Position numbers and translations under genes: made by a program. Source: an uncultured Clostridia bacterium (GTDB lineage: Bacteria > Bacillota_A > Clostridia > TANB77 > CAG-508). From it: 64,000 bases of DNA. The notes under the pieces were generated by a model, which saw only the letters and a program-made list of their open reading frames with translations, was not told the origin of the DNA and searched no databases. The stretch is from positions 19,062 to 83,061 of the forward strand of contig CALYAC010000010.1 of the NCBI GenBank assembly GCA_944393405.1, read 5' to 3'. Of the stretch, positions 8,311 through 16,146 are shown piece by piece. Positions within the stretch are counted from its first letter, which is position 1. Every line of letters begins with the position of its first letter.

Positions 8311-9546
8311 ATGAAAAAACCAGAATTATTAGCACCAGCAGGATCATTTGAAAAAGCAAAAACCGCATTTTTATATGGAGCAGATGCAGTTTACTGTGGA
8401 ACGGGTTCTTTATCTTTAAGAAGTAGAGCCGAAGTTGATGATAATGATTTAGCAAAAACAATTAGATATGCTCATAGCATCGGAAAAAAAGTATATGCAG
8501 CAATAAATATTTATGCTTGGGATGAATATTATGAAGAAATAAAGAAACAGGCAAAAATGCTAAATGAATTGAAAGTTGATGGAATTATTGCATCAGATGG
8601 AGGAGTAATTGAAATATTAAAAGAATATGCACCAGATGTAGATATACATATAAGTACTCAAGCTAATACAATTAGTTACCATTCAGCAAATTTCTGGTAT
8701 AAAAATGGAGCTAAAAGAGTTATTCTTGGAAGAGAAATGAATAAAGAACAAATTAAAGAATTAATGGATAATAAACCAGATGATTTAGAAGTTGAAATTT
8801 TTGTTCATGGAGCAATATGTTTTGGATATTCAGGAAGATGTTTTTTAAGCGACTTTTTAGCATCAAGAAGTGCAAACTTAGGAGATTGTGCGCAAAGTTG
8901 TAGATGGTCATATAATGTTTATGTAGAAGAACATAATAAGCCAGGAAACCTAATGCCTGTTGAACATGATGAAAAAGGAACATACATTTTTTCTTCAAAG
9001 GATTTATGTTTAGTAAAAGAAGTTCCAGAAATTATAAATATGGGAATAGATAGTTTAAAGATTGAGGGAAGATTAAAAACAGAGTATTATTTAGCAAGCG
9101 TAGTTAATAGTTATAGAAATGCAATAGATGATTATATAAAGAATCCTGAAAATTATGATTATACAAAATATATAAAAGAGCTTGAAAAGACAAAAACAAG
9201 AGGACTTACTACATTTTATTTTAATGATAGAAACAATAAAGATTTTCAAGAATATGATGGAAAACAATATAATCCAGATTATGAATTTGGTGGAAAAGTT
9301 GTAGAATATAATGATGAAAAATCAATAATTGAAATCAGAAACAAACTAGTAGTTGGAGATACTATGGAAATTTTAATTCCAAAGAATATAACACCAGTAG
9401 AATTTAAAATAGAAAAATTATGGGATACGGATACAGACGAAGGAGTAGAATGTGTTAATCCGGGTAAAGCAGGTCAAAGCATTAAAATGAAATTACCAAT
9501 TAAATGTGAAAACGGATGGATATTAAGAAGAAAGAAAACTAAATAA
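8311..9546 (+). CDS. U32 family protein (tRNA hydroxylation protein TrhP2/YrrO-like)
   Basis: A 411-residue U32-family protein starting with the typical PELLAPAGSFEKAKTAFLYGADAVYCG. The Cys-containing signature FVHGAICFGYSGRCFLSDFLASRSANLGDCAQSCR (a putative iron-sulfur/active region) spans about residues 166-200. Though annotated as peptidases, members of this length act with a partner to hydroxylate U34 of tRNAs using prephenate. The presence of a TrmR-like methyltransferase at 5975, which would act next, fits that role. A single U32 gene is present here, whereas Bacillus has two in a row; the partner may lie elsewhere. Confidence 0.85.
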   Translation: MKKPELLAPAGSFEKAKTAFLYGADAVYCGTGSLSLRSRAEVDDNDLAKTIRYAHSIGKKVYAAINIYAWDEYYEEIKKQAKMLNELKVDGIIASDGGVIEILKEYAPDVDIHISTQANTISYHSANFWYKNGAKRVILGREMNKEQIKELMDNKPDDLEVEIFVHGAICFGYSGRCFLSDFLASRSANLGDCAQSCRWSYNVYVEEHNKPGNLMPVEHDEKGTYIFSSKDLCLVKEVPEIINMGIDSLKIEGRLKTEYYLASVVNSYRNAIDDYIKNPENYDYTKYIKELEKTKTRGLTTFYFNDRNNKDFQEYDGKQYNPDYEFGGKVVEYNDEKSIIEIRNKLVVGDTMEILIPKNITPVEFKIEKLWDTDTDEGVECVNPGKAGQSIKMKLPIKCENGWILRRKKTK

Positions 9547-9551
9547 AATGA

Positions 9552-9582
9552 GGGGCGATTTAATATAATTGCCCCGTTTTTA
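9552..9582 (+). terminator. Terminator after the U32 gene
   Basis: GGGGCGATT (9552-9560) pairs with AATTGCCCC (9567-9575), one G-U pair, 6-base loop, followed by GTTTTTAT. It may also serve the convergent DUF368 gene. Confidence 0.85.
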
Positions 9583-10383
9583 TTTATTAATTTTTTCTAA
9601 ATTATGTGCAAATAAAAATCCAATAAAAAGTAAAAGAATAGAAATAAAGCTTGTTAAATCAAAAGATATATGAGTATATAATATTAATATGCTTCCTAAT
9701 GTAAAACCAATAATAGAATAATATGTAGGCATATAAAATTTGTTAAATAAAAATTTAATTACGACTATACATATAATAGATCCAATAATTAAACCAATAC
9801 CCATTGGAATTAAAATATTAAAATTTAATGTTGCGATAGATGATAAATAAATGGGATAAACACCTAGACACATAAGAATTAAAGTGTTGCTAATTCCGGG
9901 AACAATTACCCCGATAGACATAAGTAAGCCAGATAATATAAGATAAGAAGTAGATACGTAATTACTGGTTATCAAGGCTAATTTGTTTTCTATAATAACT
10001 AATATAAATCCAATAATAAAAGATATTAAAGTAAAAGCTAAGTATTTAATTTTAAATGTATGCTTGCTATTTACTTCTTTAATTAGTGATGGAATAGAAC
10101 CTAAAATTAATCCTATAAAACAGAATTGAGTTTGCATTGGATAAATATTTAACAATGATTGCAGTATATTACCAAGTAAAAGTATGCCAAAGATACCACC
10201 GATAATAAATGGTAGTAAGTAATAAAAATTAGTCTTAAAATCTTTAAATATGTTTGTTATAGAAGTTATTAATTTATCATAAATACCTAAAATAACACAT
10301 ATTACGCCACTACTAATTCCTGGTAAAATAGCTCCGGCACCTAATAATATTCCTGTAAAAAATTTAGTAATCAAATATATCAT
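9580..10383 (-). CDS. DUF368 membrane protein, probable undecaprenyl-phosphate transporter (PopT-like)
   Basis: A 267-residue protein with about eight hydrophobic segments and the DUF368 signature FFTGILLGAGAILPGISSGVICVILGIYDKLI; a second, related segment SIGVIVPGISNTLILMCLGVY shows the internal duplication of the family. Members of DUF368 have been shown to recycle undecaprenyl phosphate across the membrane for cell-wall synthesis. The specific role here is inferred from family. It is transcribed divergently from sigK and is convergent with the U32 gene. Confidence 0.85.
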   Translation of the reverse strand: MIYLITKFFTGILLGAGAILPGISSGVICVILGIYDKLITSITNIFKDFKTNFYYLLPFIIGGIFGILLLGNILQSLLNIYPMQTQFCFIGLILGSIPSLIKEVNSKHTFKIKYLAFTLISFIIGFILVIIENKLALITSNYVSTSYLILSGLLMSIGVIVPGISNTLILMCLGVYPIYLSSIATLNFNILIPMGIGLIIGSIICIVVIKFLFNKFYMPTYYSIIGFTLGSILILYTHISFDLTSFISILLLFIGFLFAHNLEKINK

Positions 10384-10551
10384 TCCATTTCTTTAATATT
10401 TATATATAGATATTAAAAAAATAATTAATTATTCCATTTTAATATATAATAAATAAAATAAAAAAATAGTACAATTATAAATTTATAAGGTCATGCACTT
10501 TCAATTTATATATACATATAATTTATGTATAAGACAATTGGAGGTGCATTT

Positions 10552-11265
10552 ATGTTTACTACCTTATGTGGAAGTTTAGGAGCGATAACTTTTATAGAAT
10601 TTTTAAAATCAGCAGTATTTCTTTTGGGATATATATCAAATAATAATTTGTTTCCAGAGCCACTATCATCAGAAGAAGAAAAAGAGTATTTAGAAAAAAT
10701 GAAAAATGGTGATGAAGAAGCAAAAAATATTTTAATAGAAAGAAATTTAAGGTTAGTTGCTCATATTACAAAAAAATATAGTACTTCTAAAGTAGAACAA
10801 GAGGATTTAATTTCAATAGGTACTATAGGACTTATTAAAGGGATAAATAGTTTTGAATCATCTAAAGGTGTTAGACTTGCTACATATGTTGCTAGATGTA
10901 TTGATAATGAGATTTTAATGTATTTAAGAAGCACAAAGAAATTAAATTCTGAAGTATATTTAGAAGATCCAATTGGAAATGATAAAGATGGAAACACAGT
11001 AGTACTTCAAGAAGTACTAGAAAATAATGAAAGAAGTATTGATGAAGAGGTAGATTTGAAATTTAAAATAAAAAAATTATATGAGAAAATGAAAAAAATA
11101 TTAAAACAAAGAGAAAGATTTATAATTGAATTAAGATTTGGACTAAATGGATCTAAACCAAAGACTCAGCATGAGATTGCTGAAATGATGGGAATATCAC
11201 GTTCATATGTATCGAGAATAGAGACAAAAGCAATAAAAAAATTATCAAAAGAATTTGAAAACTAA
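10552..11265 (+). CDS. sigK: RNA polymerase sporulation sigma factor SigK (pro-sigma-K)
   Basis: This mother-cell sigma factor drives late spore-coat and mother-cell genes. Region 2 is seen in LIERNLRLVAHITKKY and LISIGTIGLIKGINSFESSKGVRLATYVARCIDNEIL, and region 4 in TQHEIAEMMGISRSYVSRIETKAIKKL. The first 25 or so residues (MFTTLCGSLGAITFIEFLKS) form a hydrophobic pro-sequence as in Bacillus, so activation by membrane proteolysis is expected. The frame extends nine codons upstream, but TTGGAGGT sits just before the ATG at 10552. The gene is not split by a skin element. Confidence 0.93.
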   Translation: MFTTLCGSLGAITFIEFLKSAVFLLGYISNNNLFPEPLSSEEEKEYLEKMKNGDEEAKNILIERNLRLVAHITKKYSTSKVEQEDLISIGTIGLIKGINSFESSKGVRLATYVARCIDNEILMYLRSTKKLNSEVYLEDPIGNDKDGNTVVLQEVLENNERSIDEEVDLKFKIKKLYEKMKKILKQRERFIIELRFGLNGSKPKTQHEIAEMMGISRSYVSRIETKAIKKLSKEFEN

Positions 11266-11364
11266 GTTATTTGAATTAACAAATAAAATTTATAACAAAA
11301 ATAGAAAAAATTAAAAAAATATGTTAAAATAATAAAACATAAAATAACTGAAATGGAGAAAAAA

Positions 11365-12000
11365 ATGAATAATTATAAAAAAGAAGAAGAAAATAGAAGA
11401 GAAGAAGCAACTCAAATAAGCTTTGACATATTAGGAAATATACAAAAAGAGAAAAAAGAAAAAGGAGAAAATCTAAATAAATTTGTAGATGATTATGTTT
11501 TAGTAGATATAGAAACCACAGGATTTTCACCTGTTAAAGATAATATTATCGAAATTGGAGCTATAAAAGTAAAAAACAATGAAATTATAAGCGAATATAA
11601 TGAATTAATTAAAATAGATAAAATATTATCACCTTTTACAACAAAATTAACAGGAATAACAGACGAAATGCTTCAATCTGGAAAAAATATTACAGAAGTT
11701 CTTAAAGAATTTGTAAAGTTTTCAGAAAATAAAATTATTATAGGACATAATGTTACTTTTGATTTAGGATTTTTAAATTATAATTGTAGAAAATATTTAA
11801 ATTATAACCTTAATAACGATTATGTTGATACTATGTGTATGGCAAGAAAAATAGTACCAAATAGCATAAATTATAAACTTGGAACTTTAGCTAATTTATT
11901 TAATGTAAGTTATGAGGGTGCGCATAGAGGACTAAAAGATGTCCAAATAACATATGAAGTATATAATAATTTAAGAAAAATAGAAAAAAATATGTTATAA
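11365..12000 (+). CDS. DnaQ-like 3'-5' exonuclease (PolC/epsilon type)
   Basis: A 211-residue protein; after a charged N-terminal tail of about 45 residues comes a DEDDh exonuclease domain with VDIETTGFSPVKDNIIEIGAI (Exo I), GHNVTFDLGFL (Exo II) and AHRGLKDVQIT (Exo III His and Asp). Such stand-alone domains proofread or trim DNA or RNA ends. GGAG at 11355-11358 lies six bases before the ATG at 11365, so the ATG at 11353, which overlaps that site, is rejected. Substrate cannot be told from sequence. Confidence 0.85.
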   Translation: MNNYKKEEENRREEATQISFDILGNIQKEKKEKGENLNKFVDDYVLVDIETTGFSPVKDNIIEIGAIKVKNNEIISEYNELIKIDKILSPFTTKLTGITDEMLQSGKNITEVLKEFVKFSENKIIIGHNVTFDLGFLNYNCRKYLNYNLNNDYVDTMCMARKIVPNSINYKLGTLANLFNVSYEGAHRGLKDVQITYEVYNNLRKIEKNML

Positions 12001-12132
12001 TTTGGAATTGGTAATAAATTAAAATATTATATTGATTTTATTAACCTTTGATGATATTATTGAGCTGAAAAATTAACAAAATAAATTAAGAAATATGATA
12101 TTAAATAAGAAAAAATAAAAGGAGAGATACAT

Positions 12133-14235
12133 ATGAAAAGAAAAATTGTAAGTTTATTTTTAATTATTACATTGATTTTTACAATATGTTATATACCTTT
12201 ATCTTTAGCAGAAGAAAATCAAACAACATATACAGTTAGACAGATAACAAGTGAAGACGAAATAAAAAGCGATTCTGCTAATGATTACATAATTGTTTTT
12301 GAAGAGCAAGATGGAACTAATTATGCATTAGCTAGTAGAGCAAATCCAGATACAAAGTATTATGCAATGGATAAGAATAATTCTGAAGTTGTTAATATAG
12401 AAGGAAATACTATAAAATATTCGGGAAATGATAATATTTTATGGACTTTTACAAAAAGTACTATTACAGTTTCAGAAGAAGATGATAAACCAGCATTAGA
12501 GGCATCTATTCCAGTATATAGTGGAGATATCTCAAATAGAGATCAATTAGAATTTGTAACCACAAATACTTCTAGAAATCCTGCAGGAATAGAATATACT
12601 CAAAATTCTTATGGATTTATATTCCATTTCGATGATGATGGAACAGTAGAGATGGAGCAAGATAATGGAAATGCAAAATATTGTTATTTAAGGTTTTTAT
12701 CAACAGACAAAAGATTTTTATCTAGTAAACATGGAAATGCAGCTAGTTTAAAAATTTATGAAGTTATAAAAACATATAAAGATAAATCAAATTTTGACAT
12801 ATCTTCTATTCCTAGTATTCCAGATTATCCAAATCAAGGGTCGATAAAAATTGACAAGATAGCAAATACTAGTGACAATTATGAAAATAATGGAAAAGCA
12901 AATGTTAAACTAAGTGCTATGGCTGAGCCGATTAATAGAGATTTGGATATTGTATTAATTATAGATGATTCTAATAGTGTAAATCAAAGTGAAGCAGAGG
13001 GAGAGAAAACAAGAGCTGAAGTAATAAAACAAGAGACTAGTAGATTTGCAGAAGAAATATTAAAAATTAATCCAAATAATAGAATTGGCATTGTTAGATT
13101 TGCTGGGGATGTAATATATAAAGATGAAAGCGATAATCTTGGACTTTCAAACAATATTGATGAAATAAAAAAAGTTATTAGCAAAGAAAGAGATGAGTCA
13201 GAAGGAGGAACTAATTACACAGCAGCATTTGAACAAGCTAATAGATTATTTGAAATGTCTTCTGTGGAAGAAAATAGAGATTCTATAGCAGTATTTGTAT
13301 CAGATGGTGGACCAAGTATATATAATAGAATAAAATATACAGTATACAAAAATACAACTGATGGAGAAATAGGACATCATGCAGATAATTGGGTAAATTA
13401 TCTAATAAATTCAGAATTAAAAGAAAATGTTTTAATGAAAGAATCAGGAGTAAAAATTTATACTATAGGAGCAGGAAATTATACAAAACCAATAACAAGT
13501 AATGGTTCATTTGTAATTAATTCAGAAGATACAATTGAAATATTACAAAATTTAGCAACTGAAGAATCATATTTTTATGACTGGAATGACATTATTCCAG
13601 AGCTTGGAAAAATATATGAAAAAATATTAAGAGATTTTTATATATATCCTAAAGATGCAGTTGTTACAGATATACTTGGTGATGATGTAGTTTTATTAAC
13701 AAAAAAAATAGAAGATGAAAATCAGAAGATAGTAATAAAACACGGAGAAGAGATTATCGAAGAAATTACTTTTAATGAAGATGGAACAGAAGCATATTCT
13801 AACTTAAATGAGAAAGAAAATATACTAACAAAAGATGAAAATAAAAAAATGATAATAGAAACTGAAAATTTAAAATATACAGAAAGTGATAAAACTTTTA
13901 CTTGGAAAATAGGTGAACTTGATAAACAAGAATGGAGTTTAGAATATCCAGTATATTTAACAAGGACAGTTAATATGTATAATGATGGTACTGATAGAGA
14001 AGAAGGCAAATATGACACAAATAAAGAAGCTTATATAACATACACAAATCATTTAGATGAGGAAATAACACAAGAGTTTCCAATACCTGGAATAACATGG
14101 AAAATTGAAGATAATACTCAAGCACCAGGAAAACTACCTCAAGCAGGCCAAACAATAGTAGTAATTGCAATTATTCTAACAATTGCAATAATAGCTGTTA
14201 TAATTAAAATAAGAAGTAAAAAATCTGATTTTTAA
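12133..14235 (+). CDS. Cell-wall-anchored von Willebrand factor A surface protein (LPQAG signal)
   Basis: A 700-residue exported protein. A signal peptide ends near residue 26. Residues about 30-230 are a beta-rich domain of unknown type. The vWA domain, about 270-500, has a complete MIDAS: D-x-S-x-S at residues 278-282 (DDSNS), the Thr of EGGTNYTAAFEQA and the Asp of VFVSDGGPS, so metal-dependent adhesion is likely. A further beta region follows. The C terminus is a sorting signal: LPQAG, a hydrophobic stretch and RSKK. LPQAG departs from LPXTG at one position. It leads a surface locus with a sortase gene at 15520, which probably anchors it. Start has AAGGAGAG. Confidence 0.88.
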   Translation: MKRKIVSLFLIITLIFTICYIPLSLAEENQTTYTVRQITSEDEIKSDSANDYIIVFEEQDGTNYALASRANPDTKYYAMDKNNSEVVNIEGNTIKYSGNDNILWTFTKSTITVSEEDDKPALEASIPVYSGDISNRDQLEFVTTNTSRNPAGIEYTQNSYGFIFHFDDDGTVEMEQDNGNAKYCYLRFLSTDKRFLSSKHGNAASLKIYEVIKTYKDKSNFDISSIPSIPDYPNQGSIKIDKIANTSDNYENNGKANVKLSAMAEPINRDLDIVLIIDDSNSVNQSEAEGEKTRAEVIKQETSRFAEEILKINPNNRIGIVRFAGDVIYKDESDNLGLSNNIDEIKKVISKERDESEGGTNYTAAFEQANRLFEMSSVEENRDSIAVFVSDGGPSIYNRIKYTVYKNTTDGEIGHHADNWVNYLINSELKENVLMKESGVKIYTIGAGNYTKPITSNGSFVINSEDTIEILQNLATEESYFYDWNDIIPELGKIYEKILRDFYIYPKDAVVTDILGDDVVLLTKKIEDENQKIVIKHGEEIIEEITFNEDGTEAYSNLNEKENILTKDENKKMIIETENLKYTESDKTFTWKIGELDKQEWSLEYPVYLTRTVNMYNDGTDREEGKYDTNKEAYITYTNHLDEEITQEFPIPGITWKIEDNTQAPGKLPQAGQTIVVIAIILTIAIIAVIIKIRSKKSDF

Positions 14236-14244
14236 AATAAAGAA

Positions 14245-14279
14245 AATAGCACATGTAAAAATGCATGTGTTATTTTTTA
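14245..14279 (+). terminator. Terminator after the vWA gene
   Basis: AATAGCACATG (14245-14255) pairs with CATGTGTTATT (14264-14274) with one G-U pair, then a TTTTTTAT run. It separates the vWA gene from the cohesin-sortase genes. Confidence 0.75.
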
Positions 14280-14393
14280 TGCAAAAAAATGGAAAAATAA
14301 AATAAAAAAAATCTCACATAATAATAATGAAAAAATAAAAGGTTGTATTAAACCAATTTTTTCAACAAAAATAAAAGAGAAAGGAAGTAAATA

Positions 14394-15470
14394 ATGAGAA
14401 AAATATTAATTTTTATAACAGTTCTATTTCTTGCTATAGCAATAATGCAAACAACAATTTATGCAGCATCGATTCCTTTAAATTCAATAACTGTAAATAT
14501 AAGCAAGGATAAAATAGAGCCAGGAGAAGAAGTTAAGGTTGATATTAATTTTGGAACAGAACTTGGAGCATATACATTTGATATAGCATATGATAATTCA
14601 ATTTTTGAATATGCAAAATCAGAGGGTGGTACAGAAAATGATAATGGAACAAGAGTAAGAGTTAATTATTATGATAGTACAGGAGGAACAAACCCAAGAA
14701 CTAATATGTATGTAGTATTCAAAGCAAAAGAAGATATTACATCAACTAATCCAACAAATTTTTCAATAACTGCTGAGGGACTTGCAAATTCAGATGCTTC
14801 TCAAGAATATGATGATATTACCCAGGCAATTGAAAAACAACTTACTGTAGAACCAAATTATAAGCAGTACAATATAGACTTAGAGTATACAGAAAAATTA
14901 ATAAAAGATAAAGATATTGATTTAAAACTTGTAACTAAATCAAGCATGGGAAAAAATTATGACAATTTAATGACTAAGGCAGAGATAATTAGTAAACCTC
15001 AAAATGCTAACATTAAATTAACGGCAATGGAAGATAATAGTAATGAAATAAATATGATAGAAACTGGATATGGAAGTACTAAAGGATTTTCTTTAGGAGG
15101 AAAAAATGCACATCATGAAATAAATATGAAAGCAAATTTTGATACAACAGGAGAATATAAAATTAAATTTAGTATATTAGATAAAGACTCTTCTAATGCA
15201 TTGGTTGTTGAAAAAGAATTTACATTAAATGTAATAGAAGAGAATACTAATGTAAGCGATACTGAAAACAACGCGGATAATGAGGATAATAGCGAAAATA
15301 ATAACCCTAATAATTCAAATGATAATCAAAATAGTAATATAAATAATGAAGAAGAATTACCAAAAGAATTACCTAAAACAGGTATGACGCAATATGTGTA
15401 TATAATAGCTATAATCTCTTTATTATTATCAGGATATATTGTAAATAAAAATTTAAAAAAAGATAAATAA
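14394..15470 (+). CDS. LPKTG-anchored cohesin-like surface protein
   Basis: A 358-residue exported protein with a signal peptide of about 25 residues. Residues about 30-160 fit the cohesin fold: SITVNISKDKIEPGEEVKVDINF, then LGAYTFDIAYDNSIFEYA and MYVVFKAKEDI. A second beta domain reaches about residue 280, followed by an Asn/Asp/Glu-rich linker and a canonical sorting signal, LPKTG plus a hydrophobic segment and KKDK. It would display a cohesin on the cell wall for a dockerin partner, and a dockerin is encoded two genes downstream. The adjacent sortase probably attaches it. AAAGGAAG precedes the ATG. Confidence 0.8.
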   Translation: MRKILIFITVLFLAIAIMQTTIYAASIPLNSITVNISKDKIEPGEEVKVDINFGTELGAYTFDIAYDNSIFEYAKSEGGTENDNGTRVRVNYYDSTGGTNPRTNMYVVFKAKEDITSTNPTNFSITAEGLANSDASQEYDDITQAIEKQLTVEPNYKQYNIDLEYTEKLIKDKDIDLKLVTKSSMGKNYDNLMTKAEIISKPQNANIKLTAMEDNSNEINMIETGYGSTKGFSLGGKNAHHEINMKANFDTTGEYKIKFSILDKDSSNALVVEKEFTLNVIEENTNVSDTENNADNEDNSENNNPNNSNDNQNSNINNEEELPKELPKTGMTQYVYIIAIISLLLSGYIVNKNLKKDK

Positions 15471-15501
15471 TGTAAGCTTCTATATTTTATAGAAGCTTAC
15501 A
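15471..15501 (+). promoter_or_regulatory. Strong intergenic hairpin between the LPKTG gene and the sortase gene
   Basis: TGTAAGCTTCTATA (15471-15484) and TATAGAAGCTTACA (15488-15501) form a perfect 14-bp stem with a 3-base loop. No T run follows; the sortase Shine-Dalgarno site AGAAAGGA comes directly after. It is more likely a processing or stability element, or a partial terminator, than a full stop. Confidence 0.6.
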
Positions 15502-15519
15502 TAGAAAGGAATAAAATAT

Positions 15520-16119
15520 ATGATAAAGAACATATTTAAGTTATTTGTCATATTTTTAATTATTTTATTTATAGTAAATATTGTATATGGGATAAATGTA
15601 GAAATGAAATTAAAAAACAATCCAACTAATTCCAGTGAAATAGATATAAATAATATGATTACAGAAGAAATAAGTGTGCAAAATAATTTAGTAAAAGATA
15701 GTATTGAAAGAATACCTGAAAAATATCAAGGGTATAAAGTTTCTTCTAAACTAAAAATAGAAAAAATAAATTTAGAAACATATGTGTTTGAAGAGTATGA
15801 TGAAAAAGCAATGTGGATTTGTCCTACTAAATATTTTGGACCAGATCCAAATGAGATAGGTAATTACTGTATTGCGGCACATAATTATGACAAAGAAAAT
15901 ATGTTTAATAATATAATAAAATTAAAAATAGGTGACAAAATTAGTCTGATAGATAATAAAAACGGAGAAAATAGTTATATTATATACGATATATACAAAT
16001 CAGATCCAAAAGATAATAGTGCTTTATCGCAAAAAACTAATAATAATATTGAAATAACACTGATTACATGCAGTGATTATTCGAGCAGAAGAATTATTGT
16101 TAAAGCAAGAAAAATTTAA
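15520..16119 (+). CDS. Sortase
   Basis: A 199-residue membrane-anchored transpeptidase with one N-terminal transmembrane segment (residues 5-24). The catalytic residues are visible: His121 in IAAHNY, Cys184 in ITLITCSDY, and Arg190 or Arg191 in SSRRIIV. It cleaves LPXTG-type signals and joins the protein to the wall. It follows the LPKTG cohesin-like gene and most likely acts on it and on the LPQAG protein. I do not assign a sortase class with confidence. Length is normal. Confidence 0.88.
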   Translation: MIKNIFKLFVIFLIILFIVNIVYGINVEMKLKNNPTNSSEIDINNMITEEISVQNNLVKDSIERIPEKYQGYKVSSKLKIEKINLETYVFEEYDEKAMWICPTKYFGPDPNEIGNYCIAAHNYDKENMFNNIIKLKIGDKISLIDNKNGENSYIIYDIYKSDPKDNSALSQKTNNNIEITLITCSDYSSRRIIVKARKI

Positions 16120-16146
16120 TTTTTAAAAACTAAAAAGAGGAGGAAT

